Assembly: GCA_019188255.1 (NCBI GenBank)
Contig: JAETXT010000012.1
Span: 930,001 to 994,000 of the forward strand
Direction: 5' to 3'
Source: Verticillium longisporum
Taxonomy: Eukaryota > Ascomycota > Sordariomycetes > Glomerellales > Plectosphaerellaceae
DNA: 64,000 nt
The notes below the pieces were generated by a model, which had not been told where the DNA came from, ran no database searches, and saw only the letters and a program-made list of their open reading frames with translations. The position numbers and the translations under genes were made by a program. Shown here in pieces: positions 11,368 through 23,203 of the stretch; the first letter of the stretch is position 1; every line of letters begins with the position of its first letter.

Positions 11368-13273
11368 GGTGGGCGGGCGGTATGGGAAGTCGATGTCTGG
11401 AGTGTGGGCTGATGTGTGGAGAGGGGAAGAGGGATGAACTGCAGGTGAGACGGGCAGACAAGGCAATGAATGTATGACAAGGTAAAGCCGAGGGAGTCGG
11501 GTGAAGCTGTCAAGGCGGTGGAGCTGCCGGCTGATCTTGAGATGATGGTTGGGGCAAGTCGTGGTGTGGTGTTGACGAGAGAGAGAGCTCTTCCTCCGAT
11601 ATCAGATGCCCGAGCTGGCTTTGAGTAAGCAGGGGTGCATGTGTCAAACTGGGTCTTGGGGTTCCAGGGTCGGACAGGGTGGACGAAGACAAAGATTGCG
11701 TGTGACGCACGACGGTACGGAGGAGCCGAGTTTGTCTCTAGAGATGCAGAAGTGATTGTCAGATGGTGAGCCGAGTTGAGCACTCGATTGCAGCTAGTCG
11801 ATATCGAAGACGACAAGCACCTGCCGGGCCCCGCTCGACCATGAGTCGTGCCTGCCGACGCTGCCTTGCTCTGGTGTCTTATTGTTGGCTGCAACTGCCT
11901 GCTCTGGGCTGTGTGGGCTGCACTTGCCTGCTCATGTAAAGGATACGTACCGTTGTTCTTGCTGCTCTTACCTCAAGCTAAAGGCGCCACCCTCCACGCT
12001 ACAGACAGCACGTACCTCGCTCGTGGAGCTCTCGAGCCTCGGGAGTCTTCCCAGTGGAAAGGCTGGAAACGGGTGCTTGGCAGCAAGCGTTGCAGCCCGT
12101 AAGGCAAGCAGCCAATGGCTGGCAATGGTGAGCACAGCGATGGTTCCGGGTGGAGAGAGAACGAGACGCGGTGTCAGTGCAAATGCCAGTCTCTTTGCAG
12201 ATTTTTTTCCTTCTGCTTGTCATTCGGCAGCCCACATAGCGGAGCAACCACTACGTCACGACATGCAGGGACATTTTTGGTAGCCTCGTAAGATTGTGGG
12301 GACCTCCTGCTGTGTGGTGCTCCGCTCTTGCTGCATCGATCTGCTACCTCTGCTCCACTGTCACTTCCTCAAACCCAGTGGCTCCTTGGTACCAAGACCA
12401 AGGCACCACCAAGCTCGGGCTTGCCGGCACAGGCTCTCTACAGGCCAACCCCGAAGTCCCCTCGATTGACCATGGAAGCCTTTTTATCGACGGAAACGCC
12501 CAGAGAACTGTTCACCACGGCCGCCGTCGATCGCAACCCTTTTCCAGGCGAGGGAAGAAATCAGGGTCGTCGACTGACAGCAACAAAAAGAAAAAGGGTC
12601 ACCGTCATATTCAGGGTTCCCCAAAGTGCCCGGCCACGCGGAACTCTTCCCTGCCCCCCCTACCCTCAACTCCATACTCCAAACCACCAAGCATCGAGCA
12701 AAACATCATCATCCTTGATTTTCCACAGCACCGGCTTCTGATCGAGTGCCCGCCCGCGAGTCAAGACCACGAGACTGCGCCGTTTTCACCGCCCTGTTAC
12801 GCCCCCGGCCATCTCTCTTTCCACCCGATTGCCCGCGTTGGCGCCATGGTTTTTGTGGGCCATGAGACGGCGAACATTGACCATCATGTCACCCCGCCTT
12901 GTTGCTGCTTCGGCATGCCGGTGCTGGTAGCTGGCGGTACTGGCTTTATGCATCGGACGGACAGACACCAGCATCCAGCTAGCTGGCCCTGGTCTGATCG
13001 ATCAGTCAATCGGTCTGTCAGCTCGCCATTGGTGTTGACCACTCATGGACGCCGTATTAGATAAAAGCTGAACATTCCGCCATCGTCTCTTTCTTCTCCC
13101 CCCCCTTCTTTTTGCCCTTTGCTCTCACTACTCCAACTTCTTCTCCTAGCGTCGTCGTCTACCATCTGAGATACCCCCCCTCCCCTCTCCATTGACGACT
13201 TTACGATCGCCATTGACCACTCTCGCCCCGGACACCAGCATCTGATCACCAGTCCCCGCCAGGCACCATCACC
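11368..13273. other. divergent promoter region of the choline/betaine gene pair
   Basis: A shared 1.9-kb upstream region between badA (-) and choA (+). The choA-proximal 200 bp is C/T-rich, ending in CACCATCACCATGG at the start codon. One AGATAA word, a match to the GATA-factor (AreA) consensus HGATAR, lies at 13059-13064; a single match can be chance. Open frames near 12294-13064 have no domain or splice support. Confidence 0.55.
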
Positions 13274-15025
13274 ATGGCTACCACCGATAACCTTCCCGCG
13301 GCCGACGTCAACAAGTACGACTATGTCATTGTTGGCGGTGGCACGGCCGGCTGTGTCATTGCTGCTCGCCTCGCCGAGTATCTCCCTCGCAAGAACATCC
13401 TCCTGATCGAGGCCGGTCCCAGCGATTTCACTGACGATCGCGTTCTCGATCTGCGCAAGTGGTTGGGTCTGCTTGGCGGCGAGCTGGATTACGACTACCC
13501 CACTACCGAGCAGCCCATGGGTATGTGCTATCCCTTTTCTTTCACCCTCACTGCCGGAAGCTAACAGCGGCCCCTCTCTCTCTCTCTCTCACGCACAGGC
13601 AACTCACACATCCGTCACTCTCGCGCTAAGGTGCTCGGTGGCTGCTCTTCTCACAACACCCTTATCTCATTCCGCCCGTTTGAGCATGATCTCGACATCT
13701 GGCAGTCGCTCGGTGCTAAGGGTTGGACCTTCCCGGTCTTCATGCGCGTCCTCGACCGCCTCCGCAACACCGTCCAGCCCGTTCACGCCCGCCACCGCAA
13801 CCAGCTCTGCAAGGATTGGGTCCTCGCCTGCTCCTCTGCTCTCAACGTCCCTGTCATTCCCGACTTCAACCGTCACATCAAGGACACCGGTTCGCTGACC
13901 GAGGGTGTTGGTTTCTTCTCCGTCTCCTACAACCCCGACAACGGCCAGCGCTCCTCGGCCTCGGTGGCGTACATTCACCCCATCCTCCGCGGCGAGGAGA
14001 AGCGTCCCAACCTGACTGTCCTCACGAACGCTTGGGTCTCGCGCATCAACGTCAAGGATGACGCCGTGACTGGTGTCAACCTGACTCTCAAGGACGGTAC
14101 CAGCCACACCGTCAACGCCAAGGCCGAGACCATCCTCTGTGCCGGTGCCGTTGACACCCCGCGTCTCATGCTGCACTCTGGTCTCGGTCCTGCTCAACAG
14201 CTCCGCGATCTCGGTATTGAGGTTGTGCGTGACATCCCCGGTGTTGGCGAGAACCTTCAGGACCACCCTGAGAGCATCATTCTCTGGGAGCTCAACAAGA
14301 AGGTGCCTGAAAACCAGACCACCATGGACTCGGACGCTGGCATCTTCCTGCGCCGTGAGGCCCCCAACGCTGGTGCCGCTCAGAGCGCCGCCAACCCCCA
14401 AGGTCTCGCCGAGGGTCAGATTGCCGACGTCATGATGCACTGCTACCAGATCCCCTTCACTCTGAACACCGGCCGTCTCGGATACCCCGAGATGAAGGAC
14501 GGCTACACGTTCTGCATGACCCCCAACATTCCTCGTCCCCGCTCGCGTGGTCGCATCTACCTGACCTCCGCCGACCCCAAGGTCAAGCCCGCGCTTGACT
14601 TCCGCTACTTCACCGACCCCGAGGGCTACGACGCCGCCACTCTCGTCTACGGCATGCGCGCTGCCCGCAAGGTTGCCGAGCAGGCTCCCTTCAAGGACTG
14701 GATCGCCAAGGAGGTTGCTCCCGGCCCTGATATCCAGACCGACGAGGCCCTGTCCGAGTACGCCCGCCGCGCCGCGCACACCGTCTACCACCCGTGCGGC
14801 ACCACCAAGATGGGTGACGTTCACAAGGACGGCATGGCCGTCGTTGACGAGCATCTCAAGCTCCGTGGCCTGCGAGGCGTGCGTATCGCCGACGCTGGTG
14901 TCTTCCCCACCATTCCCTCCATCAACCCCATGTTGACGGTGCTTGGTGTCGGTGAGCGCTGCGCCGAGCTGATCCTCGAGGAGGCTGAGGCTCTGAACGC
15001 TGAGAAGGCTCAGGCCAGGCTGTAA
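13274..15025 (+). CDS. choA: choline oxidase (GMC flavoprotein oxidoreductase)
   Basis: Expected to oxidise choline through betaine aldehyde, and possibly on to glycine betaine, with FAD and O2. Two exons, 13274-13520 and 13599-15025, are separated by a 78-bp intron (GTATGT donor, GCTAAC branch, CACAG acceptor), giving 557 residues. The N-terminal Rossmann motif is [14 protein letters not shown]. The segment [17 protein letters not shown] matches the part of Arthrobacter choline oxidase that carries the histidine covalently linked to FAD, here His101. Further matches are [29 protein letters not shown] and the catalytic pair His480 ([10 protein letters not shown]) and Asn525 (SINPMLTV). The covalent-FAD histidine plus this overall pattern argues for choline oxidase rather than a bacterial-type choline dehydrogenase or alcohol oxidase. 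It pairs with the divergent badA. Confidence 0.9.
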
Positions 15026-17355
15026 ATGTCATTGGTCATTGTCTGCGTTATTTATGTACAAACAGAACAAATTGGACAATCGGGTGTGAGGATGAAACCA
15101 GACATGGCCGGGCTGAAATGCCGGGCCATCTGTCTCGCGGCGAGGGTCGGGCCCGCCGCGCCCTGGACTACTGAGAGGGGTGGCGGCCCGCTTTGTGGGG
15201 TTTGCCGCCGCACACGGGAGCCGAATGGGCGGCCGGTGCGATGCGAGCGCGAATTGATCGAGGCTCGCTGCCTGTGAGGGCAAAGATTATACCATGTTGT
15301 AAATATCAGGGAAAGCAAAGCGTATATTTTTGATATAAATCACGTCACATCAGTCGTGGGGCTGCACAGCCGAGTGAAATTAACGTCTAACAAGCATTGT
15401 GACAGTCAGGCCAGCAGCCGGAGCGACAGTAAGGCGGCACAACGGACATTATCGTTCCGTGAATACAGAATACATCGGGAAGGAGCACACGAGTCTGTCC
15501 ACGGTTATTTCTTACTTTTATGCAAGGCATTGCCCTCGTCCCTTGTCGTGCTGATGTTGCATGTCATCGTGGACAGATCTTCAAACTCTCAAACGGCAGG
15601 TGCCAGAGTTTTATGGCGGAGCCGGGGTGGAGATGCAGACTGATATGTGATACGACAGGGCCGATTTCACGTCGCCGGACCCCCGACAGGAACATTCTTC
15701 TGTCCCAGCGAGGCGTTCTAGAAAAACTTTGTTGGTCCCGGGGGCGAAAGGGAGGGAGGGTCCAGTCCAGGCCTGACGACGAAATCCCCGCCCATTGTGA
15801 GAGGGTGAGCTCCCGCTTCTTTGTTTCCCCCAGTCGATCTTTACGGCCTATCCACGAGGACCTACACAGCTAAACATGACATGTAGCGTGTCAGACTGCC
15901 AGTACGGCGATTCGCGTCGAGGGAAAGAAAACGTCTCTGCCGAAAAAAGCCGCTGCCGCGGCATGAGTGGGGTGCGGGGCGCTGCGCTGCGGGTCCCCGG
16001 TGTTTGGCTTCCGGGCGAGTCGGGTTCGGAGGAATTTTTTGTTCTTTGCTTTTTTTTGCCTTGGTTCGAGACCCGGGTGTTTGGGATTGAGGCACACATA
16101 CACTACACATGTGCGGCACGCGGTACGGGATATCTCTCACTGGAAGGGGGAGGGGTTGGACTCTCTGTGTTTGAGAGGCGGCAAGAAGGCTGTGCAATAC
16201 AAAGTAAGATGCAATTGTTTCTAGCCTTTGCTTAAAATGGCAAACAGGAGTTGATGGGGAGAAGGACGGGGTCACATGGAGGGTGGGCGTTGCACGGCGT
16301 TTAGGGAGTGGAATTTTTGAGATGAACCTTTTTCGAGACAGGAGCAGGGCGGGTTTGGCGTGGCGTTTCGGCGTGCGAATGGGTTGGCGCAGAGGTGGAC
16401 AGGAACAAGATGAAGAAGATGACGAAAGAACAAGAAGCAGAGACACGTTGTCTTGAGACGGGAGAGGGAAGAGGGGGGGAGGCCGCAAGCCTGGGGGTGT
16501 AGTTGTTTCGGATCATCTGAACGGCGCAGGAGGGATCATGGTTCGGCAGAGCAGACATTGGGAATTTGGGGGGCTAGTTAGAGGGAGAGGGAGAGTAAGT
16601 CGTCACTCTCCTTTCTGCTCCCCTCCCCTCGGTTTCGGCTCTCGTGAACTTGAATCCCACGGCAGAGTAGTCTGGTGGGCGGGTATCAGCTGCATTCCAG
16701 CGGGATCCTGAAACCCCATACAAAGCTGCGGGCTCTCTCGCTGTGCCTCTCTCGTATCTGGTCTTTCGGTCTGTCTCGACGGCCACAAAGGCGATGATGC
16801 TGCCATGTTTCATGAGGTTGGGTCTGGTGGTAATGACTCCGGAGAATGAAGGCCGCTCATTTCATGTGTAACGACGACGGGATGTATAGTCTGGGCAAGC
16901 TAGGAAGACTTCTTTTCTTTCTTCTTCCTTGCTTTCATGTCATCGTGGATCAGTTGGTGAACGCTCTCGGCACTTGATGTCGATCGAGGCAAGTGCATGA
17001 ATGCATGACGACAGGACGAGCTTGAACTAGGATGAAGGTCAAGGAGGGGAATGTTCCGTTTGGTGGAGGAGCTGCCAATGAGGTGGTCGTCGTCAGGATC
17101 ATAGCTTGTTTTTCGAGGTATGTTCCCTGAAGACGTGGTTGACGAGTGCTTGGAGAGACCTTGTCGGCTGGGGGGGATGAGGGGGAGAAAACGTCTGGCC
17201 CGTCGATCATGCCGTCGGCAGCTTGGAAGGAGGCTCTCTCTTTCTTTCTCTCTCTTGTTAGGTGTGTGGATTGGTGATGTGAAAAAGACCTGGGATGCCA
17301 AGCGTATCGAGGCGAGCTCAGGGGTCAGCATGAGACTGGTGTGGTTGCCAACACC

Positions 17356-17470
17356 GAGGTAGGTAGGTAGGTACCTAGGTATCTACGTAGGTTCTACTTG
17401 GTACCTAAGGTAAGGTACCTAGATACTATCAACGGACGCAGGCCTGTCACCCCTGAGAGTACCTAGGTAG
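17356..17470. repeat. TACCTAGGTACC-type palindromic cluster
   Basis: The richest of the dispersed clusters. GAGGTAGGTAGGTAGGTACC leads into CCTAGGTATC and further GGTACC/CCTAAGG words, with another ACCTAGGT at about 17461. It could fold into alternative hairpins. Intergenic. Confidence 0.7.
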
Positions 17471-17941
17471 CACCTGCCAGACAGGTCTCTCGAGGGCCAC
17501 GAGGGGAGGCCAATCAATCTTTTCAAGATTAATTGAGGAACCGACAGCCAGGAGAAGGGGAAGAGGCGAGTCCATCGAGGCTTGGCATGTCAGAGGGGGG
17601 GAGGAGCCTGTCGCTGCAACGCTAGAAGGCTTCTGGCCGCTGTAGCGCAGGCTGTCTGCTAGAGAAGGGCAAAGTCCGCTGTATGCTTAGGGGGTCCAGT
17701 GGTGTCGATCTCGCCCCTGTGATCGAGCAGCCAGCAGCCTCCTAGGGCCTCTAGGTCCCTGGGCAGGTCAGAATGGCATGCAGTGTTGGCCCGTGCCCTC
17801 GCCTGTCGGGCGCACGGGGCACGGCGCCTCATTCCGTCTGAGATCCACTCACCTCCCCACCGGGCCATGCTCACCTGTCACTGGCTCTTTGGTACGTCCC
17901 ATGCTCCTTCCACTGCCCTCGCCGGCCCTGCCTGCTTCGTT

Positions 17942-17965
17942 CTCAGGCTCAGGCTCAGGCTCAGG
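17942..17965. repeat. 6-bp repeat, 4 copies
   Basis: Four tandem CTCAGG units, followed by scattered CAGGCAGG words. Short simple repeat, likely slippage. Confidence 0.85.
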
Positions 17966-18626
17966 CAGGCACGCTCACCTCAGGCAGGCAGAGGCAGGTT
18001 CGCCTCAGGCTGGGGCTTCGCCTCCACTCCACTCCACGGATGGACCAGTGGTCCACACGTCCAAGACTCCACGTCCCTTCATCGAGCCTGATCCCGAGAA
18101 ACACCTCGCAAGGACCAGACTGCTGCACACTTCTTGACCACAGCTCGACCGACATATCACACCCCTCCCCACACACAACTCGGTTCAATTGAGCTCGCTC
18201 CCCTGAGGCATCGCATTTCCATTGACCTTTTTCCACCTGCCAACCACTTCGCACCCCCGATCCGATGCCGTCTCTCCCCCGCCGTCCGTCGCTCTCCTGA
18301 TCTTCTCCTCCACCACGGATCCCTCCACCACCCCCTCGCTCTCCCCCCAACCACCCAAACCGCCCAAACCACCAACCCAACCGCGCGTCTCGTCTCGCCG
18401 CACATTGACGATCGCTGTCTAACCGACCTGTCCCGACCACAACCGCTGGCCCGACCATCTCGCGCTGAAGAAGCGCTCCGCCGCCGACGACGACGACGAC
18501 GTCGAGCACCTGCCTCGACCTCCGTCTCGACCCCTCCCCATCGACCTATACCAGAGCCACCCGCAAGTTCCCCCGTCACCAACCGCCACCGTGGCGACTC
18601 TCAGCGCGACCAGCTACCGGAGCAAA

Positions 18627-20255
18627 ATGAATTTTGACTCCGGCACTGCCTACGCCGAGTCGGACGCCGACGACGAGTACGAGCGCAGCGTCGCCGCCAG
18701 CTCGCCCGTCCTGGCCACCGACAGCGAGACCTCGCCCATTGACTCGGAGCTGCCCTCCTCCAACGAACACACGCCCACCACCTACGGCCACCGCAGCAGC
18801 GCCGACCGTCTGCCCGAAACCATCATCTCGGAATGGACCGCCGACGAGTGCGCCGACTTTATCGGCACCATTGGCCTGCCGCAATATGCTGATCACTTTT
18901 TGGGTGCGTCTCATGAAGAGCAAGACGAATGACAGCAAGCTCGCAGTGGATTTACTGACGCCGTGTGGGACAGATAACGAAATCGTCGGCGAGGCGCTCG
19001 TCGCCCTCCTCCACGACGACCTCAAGTCCATGGGCATCACCAGCGTCGGACACCGCCTGACTATCCTGAAGAACGTCTACGATGTGAAGAGAGCGCAGGA
19101 TGTGCCCACAGAGAGTGATCACTACGTACCCCTATGTATGTTTTGTCCTGGCTGCTCTTGCCCTTTCGCCCAGCGATGAGTGATAGCTTTTTGCTGACGA
19201 GGCTTTTGCTAGCCGCCGATGCCGAGGCCCAATATGCCACGGCCACCCTCAAAGACATCAAACACCTTGTCGAGCAGCTGCGACTACGAGACGAGCGTGT
19301 CAGCATGGTTGAGCAGGACCTGCGGCGCCTAAGTGAAGATTTTCGGCGGTTACGCGAGGACATGCTACCGGCGCTACGCATGGCCAAGGACACTTCGCAG
19401 CCCCTGCCCAATGTCAGCAATAACCCCACACCAACCTACGGCTACGAGACGACCATTTCACCACCAGCGCCGACGCCATCATCGACGACACAGTCCAACG
19501 CTGGCCTCATGAGGCAATACTCGACCAAGAAGATCATGCTCGGCACCCTGCCGCCCAAGAACCCCTCGCCCTCCCCCCTACAGACGCAACACGAACGCTC
19601 CATAGCCGAGCAGACGCTAGACCCGTCCCCTGCCGTCGAGAGGGCACTGCTCTCCTCCTCCCACCTGTCCGCCATGAACGGCTCCGGCCCCAACGCCACG
19701 TCGCCGATATACCACAACTCGCCCAACATGCCCTCGCCAACGTCACCACCCGTCATGGGCGGCACGACCCTGGGCTCCCGCTCCTACCGTTCGGAAGCCC
19801 CGACACCCTCATCCCGCACCACCTTTTCCGAAAACGAGTACGGCCACAAGTGCCGCGAGGAGCGCGTGTCCGTACCGCGGCGTGGGCCGACCCCGGCCCC
19901 GGACACGCCGAGCACGAGTAACGCCTCGGTCGAGATCTTCAAATCTTTCCGCGTCACCATGGCCAATCGCTGGTACAGGGTCCTGCCTTCCGCCCTGACA
20001 ACGTAGCAGATCATCTCAGCATGGGACCAGTACGCGCTCTACATTGTCTACGTCGACCAGGAACGATGGCCGGCCCTCGACGAGAAACCACTGATCCTCT
20101 TCAAGCAGCTTGACAAGGAGGGCAAAAAGCCCATGTTCATGCTGCGCAAGACGAACAATGCACAAGCTGACGGCGACCAACCTGGGAGTGCAGGCCTCGG
20201 CACAGGGTCGTCAAGGGGTGGTACGCCGTATGATCCTCCAGGAGGCATCATTTAA
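18627..20255 (+). CDS. STE50: STE50-like MAPK cascade adaptor, RA domain interrupted by an in-frame TAG
   Basis: Adaptor that links a Ste11-type MAPKKK to upstream regulators in pheromone, osmotic and invasive-growth signalling. Three exons: 18627-18903, 18974-19135 and 19213-20255 (493 codons if the stop is ignored). The first introns have GTGCGT and GTATGT donors. The SAM domain spans roughly residues 68-132 (SEWTADECADFIGTIGL through RLTILKNVYDV). A charged coiled-coil follows (KDIKHLVEQLRLRDER), then a Pro/Ser-rich linker, then the Ras-association domain (VEIFKSFRV, YALYIVY, LDEKPLILFKQLDKEGKK) and the usual PPGGII terminus. Codon 411 is TAG (20004-20006). The surrounding stretch, about 19955-20080, differs from the remembered family consensus at many codons without losing frame, while both flanks are normal. 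As read, the protein would lose most of the RA domain. Confidence 0.87.
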
Positions 20256-21431
20256 GCGTGCTGTGACCTAGCCAGCGATTCGCGTGCCGGAAGATGACCG
20301 TGCCGGACAACGTCACCATTTATCACCTGGGGATCGCACGCCATAGCCTCGGCCGACGAAAGCGGGCGAGGCGGTCGTTGGCGACGGGAGGGCTGGATCA
20401 GTGAAGGGGTCATCCTCTAGCAGTTGCGCAAAGGGGGCTTTTTATTCCACGGCTTGGAAAGGGCTCTTCTTTGCTTCTGTGCTTGCCTCCTCCTAGTAGG
20501 ATATCTATTCCGCGTGGCTCGCTGTCCGGTACGATGTAGGGAGTATAGACGGATGGGGGACTGACGGCCTGCATGTATCTTATCCCAATGAAAGGGACAA
20601 GGGCTCTTATTTTCGCCGTCTCTACGGAAGGAGGGGCTACCGATTTGGAGGTGGCTTGGATGTATGCGCGCCACGTGGATAAGTCGAAGCATGCATGGTT
20701 TGAAGGGCGCCCGGAGGGATAAGACCATTCCATTTTTTTTTATTCATATTTATTCTTCTGCTTCTTGGTATGATGATTTATTCACCACTATTACCGCCGC
20801 CCATTTTTCACTCTTGACTTCGAATGCCCGTCGCCGTGGTGCCATTCCTAGGCATGTATGTGAAGACGAGCGCTTCCGTTCGGGGCGCTTGACTCGTGGG
20901 CTGGTCATCGAAGCTGCGTGTAAAATGACGATTGCTGTCGTGTATGTACAGGAAGGTAGTTGGGTATGTGGCCCTGCAATGGGACGGTAGCATCGGTCAC
21001 GGTGCGGGATGAGGGTTTTTCCTCGTCAACGTCGAACGAATACAACACCCTCGGACCTCCTCTTATCCTTGAGAACCCTGGAAAGAAACCGCGGGTCGCC
21101 CGCACACACCACGACATCTCCTCTATCTACCTTGTGCTCTTCTCGCCCTCTCGCTCGAGTCGTTCCCGTGAAACCGACCTGCCGCGTCCCCCGAGTCCCC
21201 TTACATACACCATCCCACCGCCAAAAAGCCCCGAGTCAGAAATCGGACGGGGGAGGGGATGGAGCTGCTCCGCCAGGAAACGACGGATCCCGGAAGCACA
21301 AAGCAGACGAGCCTCTCTCGTGTCAATTGCAGGATGAAGCCCCACCAGCCCCTCACAAGCAACGGGCAGGGCACGCAGAAACTTTAGCTTGAGCGATATA
21401 AACTCTATTCCCGGAACAGACAAACATCGAA
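20256..21431. other. intergenic, no gene seen
   Basis: 3' region of STE50 and 5' flank of the tRNA gene. Open frames are short and without recognisable domains. Nothing else supportable. Confidence 0.5.
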
Positions 21432-21503
21432 GCCTCGTTGGCTTAGTGGTAAAGCGCATCACTAGTAATGATGAGATCACTGGTTCGATTCCAGTACGAG
21501 GCA
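21432..21503 (+). tRNA. tRNA-Thr (anticodon AGT), no intron
   Basis: A 72-nt cloverleaf. The acceptor stem GCCTCGT pairs with ACGAGGC and is followed by discriminator A; the anticodon stem CATCA/TGATG encloses loop CTAGTAA, giving anticodon AGT (Thr, decoded as IGU); the T arm is ACTGG-TTCGATT-CCAGT. Internal A box TGGCTTAGTGG (21439-21449) and B box GGTTCGATTCC (21482-21492) are intact. No CCA is encoded, as expected in eukaryotes. Confidence 0.97.
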
Positions 21504-21524
21504 TCGTGAGTCGCGAGGCTCAAC

Positions 21525-21571
21525 TTTTGCTCCCTCTCACAAGAGTGACTGCATAGGCCCTTTTTTTTTTT
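21525..21571 (+). terminator. Pol III termination T-tracts for tRNA-Thr
   Basis: TTTT at 21525-21528 lies 22 nt past the tRNA end. A stronger run of eleven T at 21561-21571 can serve as backup. T4 or longer on the non-template strand is the RNA polymerase III terminator. Confidence 0.6.
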
Positions 21572-22135
21572 CTCTCTTCCCTTGACGTCGGTCGTTAGGT
21601 TCTTCTTGTCTTTTTTTCTTTTTCTTTTTTTTCCCCGGCCAATCGTGTAGCCTCGGGTGGGTGACAAAGGATCGATCGAGATACCGCGAGCTTGTTCCTG
21701 GATCGGCCATTTCAAGGTTAAGGTTCCTTTGATACTTACTTTTATGTCTAAATGTACGGATCCAGGCCAATCACATACAACAAGGTTGGAATGACGTGCC
21801 CAAAGCAGCCCTCACAGCGTTCCAATGCACAGCTTTTAAAGAGCATGTGGTAAGTGATATGATTAAACTACTATATACGCTACGAGCGACGCCCGTCAGG
21901 ACACCATTACCAGGCCTCTCTCAGCCCTGCACCCAAGCTCGAAAATGTGAGCCGCCAGAAACGCCACCGAGACACGGCAACGCGTTGCCCGTGGTCCTCG
22001 CCATTGCAGATAATATCCCTATGCCTTGAAACATCAAAAAGTCGCTGTGCACACCGTACCCATTCGCAACCGTCATCACATGCTGGCCACCTCGGCCGCC
22101 CGCCCGTCGTCGTCGCCCTTCTCGGTCGGGTCCGA
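21572..22135. other. intergenic, no gene seen
   Basis: T-rich flank downstream of the tRNA and the 3' region of CHS7. No coding potential recognised. Confidence 0.5.
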
Positions 22136-23203
22136 CTAGTACTTGGTCGAGTAGCGCGCGGGCGACGGCGAGTACGAGTTGTCGTAGCCGCTGCCCTGTC
22201 CGTAGGGATCGTCGGCATAGACAGTGGTGCGGCGGTCGTCCTCGGGCAGAAGCTCCTTGACCTCCCAGTTGTTCATGCGCGTGCCGACGGAGAACTCGAG
22301 ATCCTCGCGCGTGATCGAGTCCCAGTACTTGTACACCATCATGACGCCGAGGAGGTTGCATATGGTCGCGAAGAAGAGGCCGTCCAGGTAGTGGCTCATG
22401 GCCTGGCAGATTTGCGTGTTGAAGGCGTACAGGATGACCTGGCCGACAACGAAGAAGAAGACGCCAAAGGCAATGTCACCCATAGGCCAGCGGTCCTGCA
22501 GGGTGCGAGTCACCAGCAGGATCTGCATGACGACATAGATGAACAGCTGGATGGCGTTAAGCAGGTAGAGCACGACGAAAAGGCCGACCGTATTGGTGGG
22601 GCCGAGGCCTGCCCAGCTCATAAAGGTGGCCAGAGAAACCATGAAGCTGAGGATGAAGGCGAGCAGCGAAGTGATCCGAAGAAGCCAGACAGAAACAGGC
22701 GTGCCGTCCTCGTACAGTTGGAAACCGACAAAACCATTGATGAGGAGACAGGTGATCATTGCGGACGTCAGGCCATTTTGTGCCGAGACAAAGTACGGGA
22801 AAGGGTCGGAGGCGGGAGGGATAACGCCGGCGTCGACGCAGAGAGAGACGAAACTGAGGAGCATGTACAGGTAGAAGAACATGAGGACTTCCTTGCGGCC
22901 TAGACATGCTGGTTAGCGGTCCGTCCCCGGTGCTGGCGACGTCAAGAGGGGGAAAGACTTACCAACGGCAGTGAACTTGCCCCGGATGTGCAGAATCATG
23001 ATTACTGTCATGACGAGAGCGACAATGTGCATGGCACTCGTGGCGCCTTCGAATATGATGGTGTTGGCCAGCTCGATATTACGGGCGTAGCAGTCGGGCT
23101 CGATGCCAACGCCGCCGCGCACTTCTGTCGAGGGCCCGATCGAACCGCATAGCGGCAATGGTGTGTTGCGACAAATGTCGCTAAAATCGCCAAAGCCCGA
23201 CAT
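22136..23203 (-). CDS. CHS7: chitin synthase export chaperone CHS7
   Basis: Multipass ER chaperone needed for ER exit of the class IV (Chs3-type) chitin synthase. Two exons, 23203-22963 and 22899-22136, with a 63-bp intron (GTAAGT donor, GCTAACC branch, CTAG acceptor), give 334 residues, close to yeast Chs7 (316). The start SGFGDFSDICRNTPLPLCG after Met is diagnostic. About seven hydrophobic segments follow, including SAMHIVALVMTVIMILHI, LMFFYLYMLLSFVSLCV, LLAFILSFMVSLATFM, TVGLFVVLYLLNAIQLFIYV and FGVFFFVVGQVILYA. The ER-cytosol tail is acidic and Tyr/Ser-rich (DDPYGQGSGYDNSYSPSP). The start at 23203 was chosen because upstream in-frame codons include no further ATG. No client chitin synthase is in the window. 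Confidence 0.95.

Larger units (their letters stand above)
15026..18626. other. intergenic, no gene seen
   Basis: 3.6 kb between choA and STE50. It contains homopolymer-rich stretches, an extended TAGGTACCTAGG cluster (17356-17470), CTCAGG repeats (17942-17965) and, from about 18150, a strongly C/T-rich leader before STE50. Open frames, such as one on the minus strand at 15862-16488, are low-complexity with no domain. Nothing is supportable as a gene. Confidence 0.55.

Noticed and set aside
12294..13064. 256-codon open frame between badA and choA
   Set aside because: No domain or family-like pattern; lies in the shared promoter region.
13667..14854. 395-codon open frame antisense to choline oxidase
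   Set aside because: Shadow of the sense codon bias; no motif, no splice or promoter support.
20004..20006. TAG as a sense codon in this organism
   Set aside because: LCB2, the cyclin gene and DCN1 all end in TAG at the expected C-terminus, so TAG is a normal stop.
21432..21503. Minus-strand peptide MPRTGIEPVISS... at the tRNA
   Set aside because: This is the well-known false translation of an antisense tRNA gene, not a protein.
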